A stretch of DNA of 64,000 nucleotides from Enterococcus mundtii (GCF_003957375.1 NZ_CP025473.1:1699501-1763500), one strand, 5' to 3'; positions 25,206 to 34,128 are shown, counted from the first letter of the stretch. Notes: generated by a model not told the origin, from the letters alone. Numbers and translations are program-made.

Positions 25206-25925
25206 ACTCTCTTTAATTGAAGAAATCACTAAAAACACCGATCCTGAAACAGTCACAATGCGCTGTCCTAAAATTTTTGTATTCAATGGGATACTCACGA
25301 TCGTGTTGATTGCCTGGTTGGTTGCTAGCTCGTTTATCTCTTCTATTGTCTTACCACCTCTTTTATTATTTTTAGTAGGAACATGCATTGCTTTAATAGT
25401 CAATTCCCCACATCTAAAAAGATCGATCCGCACGTATTGGTGCAAATGGTAGCGATGAGGTGCAAGTCGTTATTTTAGTTTTTGCAGCGGAGTTTTCAGG
25501 GGCTTTTCCAAGGTTCCGGTATGGCTGAAGCACTCGCGAATAGCTTTACTTATCTTATTCCAAAACAATTAGCAGGATGCTGGGGATTAGTCCTTGCGTT
25601 GATTTCAGCGCCCGGTACTTTCTTTATTTCAAATGATGGTTCTTATTTCGGAGTATTACCCGTTTTAGCAGAAGCCGGACATACCTATGGCTTTACGAAT
25701 ATGCAAATAGCTCTCGCCTCTTTGATGGGTCAAGCCTTCCATTTGCTCAGCCTTTTAGTTGCTTTTATCTATCTTTGGTTACGTTTGACCGGATTGGATA
25801 TGGGAAAACGGCAACGAGAAGTTGGAAAATATGCCTTAGGTATTTTTACTATTTTTGTCGTCACAATTATTCTTTTTGCTATCTGCCATTTTATATTTCC
25901 CAATAAAAACAACCGTCTAAAGTAG
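25206..25925 (+). pseudogene. CitMHS-family citrate transporter, N-terminally deleted and frameshifted
   Basis: The remaining piece begins mid-protein (LSLIEEITKNTDPETVTMRCPKIFVFNG) and reads through membrane segments LPPLLLFLVGTCIALIVNSP. It then needs shifts at about 25433 (continuing IGANGSDEVQVVILVFAAEF) and at about 25500 (continuing FQGSGMAEALANSFTYLIP). The open end ISAPGTFFISNDGSYFGVLPVLAE matches the CitMHS citrate-Mg transporter C-terminal signature. Roughly the first half is missing. It lies beside broken citO and citG, so the whole citrate locus has collapsed. Confidence 0.8.
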
Positions 25926-26150
25926 ATGTCCACTCTGAGAAGTGTTCCGTAAGAGTAGAAAACAATTGATACTCTCTTTTTCGATGTTACAGAACAATTT
26001 CTCAGAGTTTTCCATACGGATACTTTATTCCGATTTGTAAAATAAAAGTCATTCACGTTTTAGTCATTTCTCATGAGGTGCAGAATAAAGCATGAGAGAC
26101 TTATTCATTGACTTAGTTTTTTATAGCTAAAGTAGAAAGGGGGAGAAGAA

Positions 26151-26846
26151 ATGAACAAAGTTGTTGAAGCATTACGTAAAAATTTGGACCTCACACAAAA
26201 TAAGACATTGTATGTGCTTATTTAAGAAGCGTTTCGTAAAACGATTATTCTTGGCGATATTCCTGCCAATACGTGGCTCAACGAAAAAGTCTTAGCCGAA
26301 GAATTGAATATCAGCCGTACACCTATTCGCTTAGCAATGAAACAATTAGTCAATGAAAAATTGTTTGAACGCGTACCCAAAATCGGCATCGTCGTCAAAG
26401 GTATCCACATAAAAGACGCTTACGAAATCTATGATATCCGTAAATCTTTAGATACACTTGCCACGATCAAGGCAATGAATCAGATGACAAAACAAGAGTT
26501 CATTGAGCTAAAAGAACTATTATTACGAGGTGAAAGCTATAATCAAGCAGATCAAACAGAAAAAGTCTTGCAAAATTTTTCGGACTTCAATACGTTCATC
26601 TATGAAAAAAGCCAAATGCTCCGTTTAAAATCCATTGTCTTAGAATTACAAGCTTACTTAGTTTACTTTCACGATATCGCCATTCGCTCTTCTAAACGCA
26701 GGGATAAAGCCCTTGAAGAACATTGGCTGATCTATCGCGGGATGCAAACAAAAAATGCAGAACAAATCACTTTGATCACACATGAGCATTTAGTTCGTTC
26801 ATTACAATTTATTTTAGCTGAAATGGAGCGTAAAAAAATTGACTGA
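26151..26846 (+). pseudogene. citO: GntR-family citrate regulator (CitO-like) with a nonsense codon
   Basis: ATG 26151 with AAAGGGGGAGAAG upstream opens MNKVVEALRKNLDLTQNKTL and then YVLI; a TAA at 26223-26225 interrupts, and the same frame continues EAFRKTIILGDIPANTWLNE as a GntR winged helix (EELNISRTPIRLAMKQLVNE) and an FCD ligand domain up to 26846. Only one substitution (for example CAA to TAA) separates it from an intact 231-codon gene. In E. faecalis CitO activates the citrate operons in response to citrate. An internal start at 26304 would lack part of the DNA-binding domain. Symbol from context with citM/citG remnants. Confidence 0.75.
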
Positions 26847-27030
26847 CCACAAACTGATCGGTACGATCGCACAGGCTGCACAGCACGCTTTGTTTTACGG
26901 AGTAGCATTAAGTCCAAAACCTGGATTAGTCGACCCTATTTCAAATGGCGCGCATACAGATATAGATTTTCAGACCTTTCAAATAAGGATTCAAACAACT
27001 AACTTTGCCAATTACCTAGCAATGAGCTGA
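26839..27030 (+). pseudogene. citG: citG 5' fragment (triphosphoribosyl-dephospho-CoA synthase)
   Basis: Starts at TTG 26839, overlapping the citO frame end by eight bases. IAQAAQHALFYGVALSPKPG and LVDPISNGAHTDIDFQTF are the N-terminal signature of CitG, which makes the prosthetic-group precursor of citrate lyase. After about residue 47 the sequence no longer resembles CitG and stops at 27030; about 240 residues are missing. The break is probably a deletion that also removed the citrate lyase genes and joined the locus to the region of ssrA. Confidence 0.75.
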
Positions 27031-27043
27031 CCGGAGTCAAAAC

Positions 27044-27098
27044 AAAAAAATGTAGCAAAAACACTGTACAATCGTTGGTACAACAGTGTTTTTGCTAC
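27044..27098 (-). terminator. ssrA terminator
   Basis: Minus strand stem GTAGCAAAAACACTGT/ACAGTGTTTTTGCTAC followed by T7. Confidence 0.9.
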
Positions 27099-27116
27099 TT
27101 ATATGATTTCTCCGAA

Positions 27117-27481
27117 TGGAGACGGCGGGAGTCGAACCCGCGTCCAAACACATCGCCACTTAAAAATCTACGTTCATAGTCAACTCATTTAGAAGTTCGC
27201 TTTACAGCTTGCCGAGTGACAGGCATTCTGTATCGCTAGTCTGATGTTCTCTTTTTCAACTTACAGACGGAAAGTTGAAACGTATCCCACTAAAGTTAGG
27301 ACCCTTACTCGAGCACATGGGCGATGCCGAGAGGATCTACGCTAACTGTTTTTAGGCAGCTAAAGCGTAAGAGTTGTTTTCGTTTTTAGCAGTTATATTT
27401 AACTGTAACGTTTTAGCGTAGACGTAACCTACGAAACGCAATTCAAGCTCGAACTGTGCCTGTCGAATCCGTAACGTCCCC
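27117..27481 (-). ncRNA. ssrA: transfer-messenger RNA
   Basis: The mature 5' end GGGGACGTTACGGATTCGAC (27481 leftward) and the 3' tRNA-like end with TCGAACCCGC-type T-arm and terminal CCA (27117-27119) are typical of tmRNA; length about 365. The tag frame encodes AKNENNSYALAA followed by TAA at 27352-27354, matching a Lactobacillales-type degradation tag. It rescues stalled ribosomes with SmpB, which is not in the window. A promoter lies about 40 bases upstream of the mature 5' end, so the precursor needs RNase P-type processing. Confidence 0.97.
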
Positions 27482-27520
27482 TTAATAAAATGGGTTACGG
27501 TATTTTCAAGATACTTACAT

Positions 27521-27549
27521 AATATACCACATATGTAGTTTTTTTTCAA
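27521..27549 (-). promoter_or_regulatory. ssrA promoter
   Basis: Minus strand TTGAAA (27544-27549), 17 bases, TATATT (27521-27526). Confidence 0.75.
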
Positions 27550-27708
27550 TATGGTTGATTGCTTTTCAAATAGATGCTTCACTTCTTGAGAGAAACAAGA
27601 AAGATCTAAGAGATAAATAGACATTAGACTTTTCTTGCTCCCTCTTAAAGTGAAGGTTCTTTCTACTTTAGCTACTTTGATCGCAAAAGAGCGTTTCAGC
27701 GAATTGTT

Positions 27709-27996
27709 TTAAGCAAGTGTTTTCGCAACATTCAATTCTGTTTCTTTTTCTGCATATTCAGGCATGTTTTTGAACAATTGTTGCAACAATGGACTTTGGT
27801 TATGTCCTTCGATTGCTTGTTCATCCCGCCAATTTTCAACCATCACAAAGACATTTACTTGTTCCGTTGATTCATACAATTGATAACTCAAACAACCGTC
27901 TTCTTTTCTAGTCGCTTCGATCAATTGTGTCGCTTCTTCTAAAAATTCAGCGCGTTTCGCTTCTTTGATGGTAAATTTTGCATTGATGATGATCAT
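27709..27996 (-). CDS. ABM-domain putative quinol monooxygenase
   Basis: 95 residues, one ferredoxin-like ABM domain: IIINAKFTIKEAKRAEFLEE, EDGCLSYQLYESTEQVNVFV, VENWRDEQAIEGHNQSP with the conserved His. This matches the YgiN-like family (antibiotic biosynthesis monooxygenase fold) that oxidises quinols or related phenols. It is the last gene of the MarR-nitroreductase operon, 21 bases after the nitroreductase, consistent with a quinone or electrophile detoxification unit. Confidence 0.85.
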   Translation of the reverse strand: MIIINAKFTIKEAKRAEFLEEATQLIEATRKEDGCLSYQLYESTEQVNVFVMVENWRDEQAIEGHNQSPLLQQLFKNMPEYAEKETELNVAKTLA

Positions 27997-28017
27997 TCGT
28001 CCGTCTCCTTTTTCTTT

Positions 28018-28656
28018 CTATTTGAAAGAAGTGATTTTTTCTGAAGCTAAACGAACAGATTCGTAGCCTTGATCGACCGCTTTACCAACGGACAAGATCA
28101 TCACAGGAACATAACGTTCTTTGTCCAAATCGAAAGCTTCTGCTAATTGGTCTGCTTCAAATCCGCCGATTGGATTTGTATCATATCCATGGCTACGTGC
28201 AGTTAACATAAATTGCATAGCTGCTAAGCTTGAATCGATTTTCACTACGTCATTCATTTGTTCACGTGTGAAATTTTTGTAATAAGGAATGATCGCTGCT
28301 AGTTGTTCGTCACGAACTTCTGCTGGCATTTTGCCTTCTTCCACAGCTTGATCATAAATTTCTTCTCCGTATTCATAGCAATTCATATCACCAAAAATCA
28401 AGACCATGGCAGATGATGTATCATTTTGTTTTGTGTTAAAACGGATCAATGGTTTCAATTTTGCTTTTGCTTCTTCGCTTTCAACTACTACAAAGCGCCA
28501 AGGTTGTAGATTCACAGAAGATGGTGCTGTTGTTGCTTCTTGGATCATTTCCAACATTTCTTCATGAGGGATTTTCACATTTTCGTCGTACACACGGATT
28601 GATTTTCTGCCAAAGACGATATCAGAAAAATCATTGTTTGCTAGAGTTTTATTCAT
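28018..28656 (-). CDS. nitroreductase family protein
   Basis: 212 residues. The FMN-binding N-terminus FGRKSIRVYDENVKIPHEEM with the family Arg/Ser pattern, APSSVNLQPWRFVVVESEEAK, a central cap, and the C-terminal GYDTNPIGGFEADQLAEAF and RYVPVMILSVGKA define the nitroreductase/oxidoreductase fold. It is probably an NAD(P)H-dependent reductase of quinones or nitro compounds with a bound FMN. It lies between a MarR regulator and an ABM monooxygenase in one operon. Confidence 0.92.
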   Translation of the reverse strand: MNKTLANNDFSDIVFGRKSIRVYDENVKIPHEEMLEMIQEATTAPSSVNLQPWRFVVVESEEAKAKLKPLIRFNTKQNDTSSAMVLIFGDMNCYEYGEEIYDQAVEEGKMPAEVRDEQLAAIIPYYKNFTREQMNDVVKIDSSLAAMQFMLTARSHGYDTNPIGGFEADQLAEAFDLDKERYVPVMILSVGKAVDQGYESVRLASEKITSFK

Positions 28657-28687
28657 TACTTAACCGCTTCTTTCTTTGTTTTGATTT

Positions 28688-29092
28688 TTAGTATAATTTA
28701 TCTAGTAATTGAGTCAGTTGATCGATTTCTTCATCTGATAGCGAAACACACAGGGAGTCATCTGATTCTTGATGATTTTTTTCACACTCAGTCAATTCAT
28801 TCACTGCTTTATCGGACAAAGAAACGAATACTTCACGATTATTGTTCTCATTTCTTTTTCTGATCACATATCCTTTTTGTTCTAATATCTTTAGATGACG
28901 TGAAATAGCTGCCAAATCGATTTTTAAATCGCTCTGTAACTTATTTTGCAAACATTCCCCGTTTTTTTGTAAGAACATCAAGATCTCGTACCTCGTTAAA
29001 CTAAATCCAGTTTCTTTTTCAAATAAAGCTGTTCCTTCTTGACTGATGATTTTTATCTGATAAAGCAATTGACTTAACTTTCTCAGCTCCAT
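28688..29092 (-). CDS. MarR-family transcriptional regulator
   Basis: 134 residues from the ATG at 29092 with AGGAGG seven bases upstream; the frame's earlier start at 29110 overlaps that site. Winged-helix region: LTRYEILMFLQKNGECLQNK, recognition helix KIDLAAISRHLKILEQKGYV and wing IRKRNENNNREVFVSLSDKA. It is first in the operon with nitroreductase and monooxygenase, with an inverted repeat over its own -10, which fits an autorepressor released by an electrophile or phenolic ligand. Only one Cys near the N-terminal half (GECLQ) and one in TECEKN are visible, so redox sensing is possible. Confidence 0.92.
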   Translation of the reverse strand: MELRKLSQLLYQIKIISQEGTALFEKETGFSLTRYEILMFLQKNGECLQNKLQSDLKIDLAAISRHLKILEQKGYVIRKRNENNNREVFVSLSDKAVNELTECEKNHQESDDSLCVSLSDEEIDQLTQLLDKLY

Positions 29093-29112
29093 AATATTGC
29101 CTCCTACCATCG

Positions 29113-29169
29113 TTGACTAATCAATTATTGACTTATCAATAATATAGATCATTTACTTCCTTTTGTAAA
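29113..29169 (-). promoter_or_regulatory. marR operon promoter with palindromic operator
   Basis: Minus strand TTTACA (29164-29169), 17 bases, TATATT (29141-29146). The inverted repeat ATTATTGA/TCAATAAT (29124-29143) overlaps the -10, and a second half-copy TTGACTAATCAA (29113-29124) adjoins it. Confidence 0.7.
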
Positions 29170-29308
29170 GTAAAAAGAATAAGAAGCAAGATAAAAGTTA
29201 TTTTCCCTTTTAACTTGCCCCTTCTTCAACTGTCTGTATTCGAGTATTCTATTTCTTAACGATTATGTATGAATGTTCAATTGCTTCTATTATGTATGCA
29301 AATTAAAG

Positions 29309-29350
29309 GAAGTCTGATAACTAACAATGGCTTATTCAAATCAGACTTCC
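29309..29350 (-). terminator. terminator of the DUF2187-like gene
   Basis: Arms GGAAGTCTGA and TCAGACTTCC, followed on the minus strand by TTTAATTT. Weak T-run. Confidence 0.55.
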
Positions 29351-29377
29351 TGATAGGCGCTAGGTGTATTCATCACT

Positions 29378-29641
29378 TTAAGATACCATTGCTTGTGTGT
29401 ACAGCTTGGTTGGTGACTGAAAGACTTGTTCAACGGGACTCAACTCAAAAATATCTGTATATTTTGCGACAACTTTTCCACATTTCTCTAGAATATCTAA
29501 GTGATCTGTACGATCATATTCCTCTACACTCATAATCACACAGTTTTCTAATTTTACGATTACTTCTCCGACTACTTTATTTTTGATGCCGATTGGATGA
29601 CATACATATTTTTGTCCTAAAACGATTGTTTCGCTTGTCAT
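29378..29641 (-). CDS. DUF2187-like small protein
   Basis: 87 residues. The middle, VVGEVIVKLENCVIMSVEEY...KVVAKYTDI, resembles the KOW-like fold of DUF2187 proteins, in which a strand pair is followed by a V(V)xKYxDI motif. The C-terminal 20 residues are an extension. No catalytic residues can be named. ATG 29641 has GAGGAGAA upstream. It is transcribed alone. The family call is tentative, the gene itself likely. Confidence 0.65.
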   Translation of the reverse strand: MTSETIVLGQKYVCHPIGIKNKVVGEVIVKLENCVIMSVEEYDRTDHLDILEKCGKVVAKYTDIFELSPVEQVFQSPTKLYTQAMVS

Positions 29642-29728
29642 AACCCATTCTCCTCTTGTTCTTTAATATTTTATAAAATGATAATAACATTAAAATTAGA
29701 TTATGAAAACAAAAATGTTCAATAAACT

Positions 29729-29777
29729 AAAAAAGAGTTGAAAAAAAGTGATCAAACACCTTTTTTCAACTCTTTTT
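29729..29777. terminator. terminator between fRMsr and DUF2187-like genes
   Basis: Stem AAAAAGAGTTGAAAAAA/TTTTTTCAACTCTTTTT with A/T flanks; acts on the minus strand after the fRMsr gene. Confidence 0.85.
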
Positions 29778-29781
29778 CACT

Positions 29782-30270
29782 TTATTTCATAACATTTACA
29801 GGAAAATCACCTAACAATAACTCAATATATCGTTCCAAAAATTCTTGATCTAAAGCATCGTAGCCCTCAGTCACACCACAATCGATATCAAGTACTCCGA
29901 TCAATTGACCTTCTTTGATCATCGGCACTACGATTTCAGATTGTGCGGCTGAATCACATGAAATATAATTTTCATGGGTTTTCACATTCGCAACGATCAA
30001 TGTTTTTTGTTTTTCGGCTGCTTCGCCACAAACACCTTTTCCCATTTTGATACGGGTACAGGACACTCTACCTTGGAAAGGACCTAAAATTAATTCTTGT
30101 CTATCATATAAATAATAGCCGGCAAAGACTGTTTGAGGTAAAGTTTCATTCAATAATGCAGAGGAGTTAGCTAAATTGGCTAACCAGTTGTCTTCCGCTT
30201 CTAAAAGACCTTTTTGTTGGAGTAGCAAAATTTCATAAGCATCTCTTTTTTCTTTTTCTGTCCATAACAT
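29782..30270 (-). CDS. free methionine-(R)-sulfoxide reductase (GAF domain)
   Basis: 162 residues, a single GAF domain. The three cysteines expected in fRMsr enzymes are present: [17 protein letters not shown] (two) and [15 protein letters not shown] (one), plus the LGVLD-like [10 protein letters not shown]. The enzyme reduces free methionine-R-sulfoxide using thioredoxin. Length is typical. ATG 30270 has AAGGAGTG-like bases upstream. Single gene with a strong terminator. Confidence 0.9.
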   Translation of the reverse strand: MLWTEKEKRDAYEILLLQQKGLLEAEDNWLANLANSSALLNETLPQTVFAGYYLYDRQELILGPFQGRVSCTRIKMGKGVCGEAAEKQKTLIVANVKTHENYISCDSAAQSEIVVPMIKEGQLIGVLDIDCGVTEGYDALDQEFLERYIELLLGDFPVNVMK

Positions 30271-30357
30271 CCAAAATCACTCCTTCTATGCCCAAAATTA
30301 TAGCCTAATTCAAGGAGCAACGCTATGATTTGTTTTTGATTCTTAATGACTAGATGA

Positions 30358-31065
30358 TCATTCTGCTTGCTCGATTTCAGCAGCTAGATCTGCATAGTCG
30401 ATTTCATTTTGGATAAAAGTCGGGTCATTCGTCGGAAAATGTTGCACCAAAGATTCTATTTGACTGATTTCTACTGTTCCTTGCGACACAGTAAAATCAA
30501 GGATATGTCCTCCAAATGTTTTCTCATCGTCAATAAAATGCAAATGGAAGCCTGCAGCAGCCACCCCTTGAAATAATTCCGGTGTATAAAAACCAGCAAT
30601 GGTCCCTTGAATATCTGATCGATGAAACTCTGGCTGGGATTCTGAGATTTTCGCTAAACGTCGATATGGTTTCTCTTGTTTTGGCATGATCCGGATATGC
30701 ATATCTTTAAATAAACCGCTGATCTTGACTGCTAAAAAGAGATTTTTCCCTGCTGCGTCCTTTAGGATTTGTTCTTTTAATGCTTCGCTAGATAGATGTT
30801 TGACTGCAAATGAACGATCCGCTGAAAATGCAGTGATTGCCGCATAAGGAGTGGACTCTTCTCCAGACAAATGGATCAATGCGCCATCTGATCTACCTTG
30901 ATAGGCTTCACCGTCTAAAAATATCACTTCGCCGTCTAATCCATGTAACGTTCCAAGACCTAGTGTACCGTACTTCAAGACCTCCGCGATGGAAGTAGTA
31001 CCGTCCATCAGTCCCGCCATTAGCGCACCTAATGTCCCATGTTGATATAATAGTTTCTCTGTCAT
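30358..31065 (-). CDS. aldB: alpha-acetolactate decarboxylase
   Basis: 235 residues. It decarboxylates acetolactate to acetoin. The metal site is visible in FHLHFIDDEKTFGGHILDF (three His in the HxHx(n)H arrangement) and the family start YQHGTLGALMAGLMDGTTS, plus TLGLGTLHGLDGEVIFLDG. Its ATG lies 12 bases after the alsS stop, so both are one operon that diverts pyruvate to acetoin and relieves acid stress. BudA is an alternative name. Confidence 0.96.
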   Translation of the reverse strand: MTEKLLYQHGTLGALMAGLMDGTTSIAEVLKYGTLGLGTLHGLDGEVIFLDGEAYQGRSDGALIHLSGEESTPYAAITAFSADRSFAVKHLSSEALKEQILKDAAGKNLFLAVKISGLFKDMHIRIMPKQEKPYRRLAKISESQPEFHRSDIQGTIAGFYTPELFQGVAAAGFHLHFIDDEKTFGGHILDFTVSQGTVEISQIESLVQHFPTNDPTFIQNEIDYADLAAEIEQAE

Positions 31066-31077
31066 CTGAACATCCCC

Positions 31078-32784
31078 TTAGTAAAATTGGTCCGGTAAGA
31101 TCGTTTCACCTAATTTTTCATTATCTCGATAGTCAATCGGGATATCAATGATGACTGGCCCTTCTGTCGCAAATCCTTCTTCTAAGGCAGATGCCAATTC
31201 TTCTGCATTGCTTACTCGCAGACCTTTAGCCCCAAAAGCTTCGGCATATTGAACAAAATCAACTGGACCAAAATCAACCCCTGATGCTCGATCATATTTC
31301 ATGATTTCTTGAAACTCGACCATATTATAACGACCATCATTCCAAATCAAATGAATGATATTCAGTTTTTTACGCACAGCTGTTTCTAAATCTTGGGCAG
31401 AAAATAAGAAGCCACCATCTCCTGACACAGAGATTACTTGCGTATTTGGACGAACCAGTGCAGCAGAGATCGCCCAAGGAAGTGCGACTCCTAATGTTTG
31501 CATGCCATTACTGAATAGCAAATGACGCGCTTCATAACTTCTAAAGTGGCGGGCCATCCAAATGTAATGACTACCTACATCAACCGTCACAGTCATGTCG
31601 TCCGTTACTTTCGATTGCAGTGTATTGATTACTTCTAATGGATGTAAGATCCCGTCTTCACTACTGGTTTCACAAATATCTCGTGCCTTCAACTTTTCTT
31701 GCAACGTATTTAAATATTCTTGCGCATCTACCGATACTTGTGCTTCTTCTAATGACTCTGTCAGTAAATCTAAGGTTGCAGAAATGTCCCCGATTAGTTC
31801 ACGTTCTGGTTGCATGTAACTGTCGATTTCAGCTGGTGTTTCATCAATGACGATGATTCTAGCATCTTTTTCAGCATTCCAATTTCTCGCTTCATATTCG
31901 ATTGGATCATAACCAATCGCAATCACTAAATCACTCCGTTTTAACAGCATATCTCCTGGTTGATTGCGGAAGAGACCGACGCGACCAAAAAAGTGGTCTT
32001 CTAATTGACGAGAAATCACACCGGCTGCTTGGAAAGTTTCTACCACAGGCAATCCTGTTTTTTCAACAAGTTGACGAATGGCTGCTGTTTCATCTTTACT
32101 TGATCCACGCATTCCAACTAACAATACTGGTAACTTCGCCTCACGAATCCGTTCAACTAGATAGTCGATATCTCCTGAAGATGCTGAGCCTAATTTAGGA
32201 TCTTGTAATGGTTTGATGACATCACTTTTGACTGGTGCATCCACCACATCTTGAGGGATACTGATAAAACTAGCGCCTTTTTTCGAACTCTTTGCCATTC
32301 GGTAGGCATTAGCGATAATTTCTGAAATTGTTTCCGGATCTTGAATCTCTGCACTATATTTTGTGATTGGTTCAAACAACGCGGCATTGTTCATGCTTTG
32401 ATGTGTTAATTTTAATAAATCACTTCGTTTTACTTGGCCTGCGATTGCCAACACAGGATCACCTTCTGCTGTCGCTGTGACTAATCCGGTTGCTAGATTA
32501 CTTGCACCTGGCCCACTTGTCGCAATCACCACACCTGGTTCTCCAGTAATACGACCAATTGCTTGCGCCATAAAGGCAGCATTTTGCTCATGACGCGTCA
32601 CGATCAACTCTGGACCATGATCTTCTAATTCATTGAATACTCCATCGATTTTCGCTCCTGGAATACCGAATACGTAATCAACTTGATGATTGATTAAACT
32701 TTCTACTACAGTTGTTGAACCTTGTTTTTCTTTAACTACTTCTTCTGATACAGTTTCTACGCCTTGTTTTTCCTTAAACAACAT
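31078..32784 (-). CDS. alsS: catabolic acetolactate synthase
   Basis: 568 residues, TPP-dependent. N-terminal catalytic Glu in [17 protein letters not shown], the TPP motif [20 protein letters not shown] with [13 protein letters not shown], and the length without FAD-specific acetohydroxyacid synthase features point to the catabolic AlsS. It condenses two pyruvates to acetolactate, and with aldB makes acetoin. The N-terminus has a small repeat ([12 protein letters not shown] then [12 protein letters not shown]), so about 18 residues are extra compared with the usual start near [14 protein letters not shown] 32784 has AAAGGAAG upstream. Confidence 0.95.
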   Translation of the reverse strand: MLFKEKQGVETVSEEVVKEKQGSTTVVESLINHQVDYVFGIPGAKIDGVFNELEDHGPELIVTRHEQNAAFMAQAIGRITGEPGVVIATSGPGASNLATGLVTATAEGDPVLAIAGQVKRSDLLKLTHQSMNNAALFEPITKYSAEIQDPETISEIIANAYRMAKSSKKGASFISIPQDVVDAPVKSDVIKPLQDPKLGSASSGDIDYLVERIREAKLPVLLVGMRGSSKDETAAIRQLVEKTGLPVVETFQAAGVISRQLEDHFFGRVGLFRNQPGDMLLKRSDLVIAIGYDPIEYEARNWNAEKDARIIVIDETPAEIDSYMQPERELIGDISATLDLLTESLEEAQVSVDAQEYLNTLQEKLKARDICETSSEDGILHPLEVINTLQSKVTDDMTVTVDVGSHYIWMARHFRSYEARHLLFSNGMQTLGVALPWAISAALVRPNTQVISVSGDGGFLFSAQDLETAVRKKLNIIHLIWNDGRYNMVEFQEIMKYDRASGVDFGPVDFVQYAEAFGAKGLRVSNAEELASALEEGFATEGPVIIDIPIDYRDNEKLGETILPDQFY

Positions 32785-32913
32785 GAGACATCTTCCTTTT
32801 CAACGATATTTACATGGTCGTTACATAATAAATATAAATAATATTAATACAGATATCAATACCTGTTTCATCTGTTAGTCTAGCACTTAATGAGTCATTT
32901 GTGTAGTAAGATG

Positions 32914-32961
32914 CAAAAAAAAGACATACATTTTTGTCACATGGACAAAATGTACATCTTT
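32914..32961 (-). terminator. terminator of the GNAT gene
   Basis: Minus strand arms AAAGATGTACATTTTGTC and GACAAAAATGTATGTCTTT, followed by T6. Confidence 0.85.
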
Positions 32962-32962
32962 A

Positions 32963-33514
32963 TTATTGATTTTGATATTTTTTTCCTAGAATGATCAGAT
33001 CATTTTCTTGACTGCCCATGTTGGCAACTTTTGGCAAATGTCCCCAAACGGCATATCCATTTTTGAGAAATAACTTTTTACTTGCCTGATTCACATCGAA
33101 AACAAATGCAAGCACTGTCTGGATTTTTAAACGATGCAGTTGAGTTTCCACAAAGCCAAGTGCGGCCTTGCCTAAATGATGACCACGTGTTACCGGGTCT
33201 AGATAAATACTGATTTCCGCTGTCTGTTGATACGCAGACCGACCATAAAAATCACTAAGGCTGATCCAACCAACGATATAATCACCATGCCGCATTACCC
33301 AAAGCGGTCTAGAATCAGCATGATGCGCCTCAAACCAAGGGAACCTCGAGTCAACCGTTATCGGTTCTAGGTCCGCCGTTGCTTGCTTCGATGCGATAGA
33401 CTGATTATAAATGTCTACAATTCGCGGTAAATCCTTGATCGTTGCATAGGTATACTTGATATCGATTGGTTTCGCCCCCTTTATTTTTGAATAGTATAAC
33501 ACGTTTTTTATCAT
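32963..33514 (-). CDS. GNAT acetyltransferase, phosphinothricin-acetyltransferase-like
   Basis: The conserved body starts at DIKYTYATIKDLPRIVDIYN and shows EISIYLDPVTRGHHLGKAAL (motif A with RGHHLG), and the C-terminal FDVNQASKKLFLKNGYAVWG typical of the PAT/YncA group. The only ATG/GTG/TTG start is at 33514, giving 183 residues, but it has no ribosome-binding site and an extended -10 (TGTTATACT) lies inside the extra 17 codons. A strong AAAGGGGG site sits just before an ATC codon at 33466, so translation may use that non-standard start. Acceptor substrate unknown. Confidence 0.8.
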   Translation of the reverse strand: MIKNVLYYSKIKGAKPIDIKYTYATIKDLPRIVDIYNQSIASKQATADLEPITVDSRFPWFEAHHADSRPLWVMRHGDYIVGWISLSDFYGRSAYQQTAEISIYLDPVTRGHHLGKAALGFVETQLHRLKIQTVLAFVFDVNQASKKLFLKNGYAVWGHLPKVANMGSQENDLIILGKKYQNQ

Positions 33515-33565
33515 CGTTATACAGCAAAAAAAGGAGATATATCGAAACCAATGATATTACTACTA

Positions 33566-33682
33566 TTAGTATTTATTCTTCAATCTTTTTGATTGTTGGA
33601 TGAGTTTAAGCGCACGTTTTCGTGTTTTGATATTCGGGCTTTTCAATCGTCTATATGCACTTGAAAGGTCTTGCTTCTCCAT
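33566..33682 (-). CDS. 38-residue basic protein ('putative metal homeostasis protein' type)
   Basis: MEKQDLSSAYRRLKSPNIKT... continuing RKRALKLIQQSKRLKNKY. The pattern SAYRRLKSPNIKTRKRA is one I remember from very small lactobacillales proteins named putative metal homeostasis protein. It has AGGGGG seven bases upstream and lies 35 bases after the L33 paralogue gene, so both would be under the Zur-like box at 33946-33966. Highly basic and probably RNA- or ribosome-bound; function unproven. Confidence 0.65.
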   Translation of the reverse strand: MEKQDLSSAYRRLKSPNIKTRKRALKLIQQSKRLKNKY

Positions 33683-33717
33683 TTTAACCCCCTATTTTCT
33701 AGAACATTCATTTCACT

Positions 33718-33867
33718 TTATTTTACTTCTGTAAATTGCATTTTCTTTCTTAATTTTGGCGAATATTTTTTTAACGTTAATCGTTCCGGTGTATTTCTTT
33801 TGTTTTTACTCGTCAGATAGATTCGTTCACCAGTTTCCTTGCATTCTAATGTAATGTTTTGACGCAT
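33718..33867 (-). CDS. rpmG: ribosomal protein L33, cysteine-poor paralogue
   Basis: 49 residues from the ATG at 33867 with GAAGGGGAAA upstream; the longer frame to 33939 is not needed. [20 protein letters not shown] and the tail [15 protein letters not shown] align with L33 but the zinc CxxC pairs are lost (one Cys remains in LECKETG and the second pair reads YSPKLRKK). This is the zinc-independent C-minus form that replaces zinc-binding L33 when zinc is scarce. The upstream Zur-like box supports that. Confidence 0.9.
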   Translation of the reverse strand: MRQNITLECKETGERIYLTSKNKRNTPERLTLKKYSPKLRKKMQFTEVK

Positions 33868-33945
33868 TTTTTCCCCTTCTCTCACTTTTTTTAGTAATTC
33901 TATCATTGCCCTATTTGAAACTTTGATCAAACCATCCAAAATTAC

Positions 33946-34004
33946 AAATAGTAATGATTACGATTTATAAAATATAATATACGCTAGTAACGAATTACTG
34001 TCAA
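33946..34004 (-). promoter_or_regulatory. rpmG promoter with Zur-like box
   Basis: Minus strand TTGACA (33999-34004), 17 bases, TATATT (33976-33981). Downstream, 33946-33966 holds an inverted repeat whose halves are AAATAGTAAT and ATTACGATTT around one central base (9 of 10 positions symmetric), close to the Bacillus Zur/Fur-type 7-1-7 pattern. Zinc-dependent repression is inferred. Confidence 0.65.
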
Positions 34005-34128
34005 TAAAAAAACGAATGAAAATAGCTTCAAATGAATGGACTCTCATTTTAAACAATAAAAAATAACAAAAAAACTGATTTCCAATGAGCAACTATGTAC
34101 GCCATCGAACGACAGTTTTTTGTCTTGA

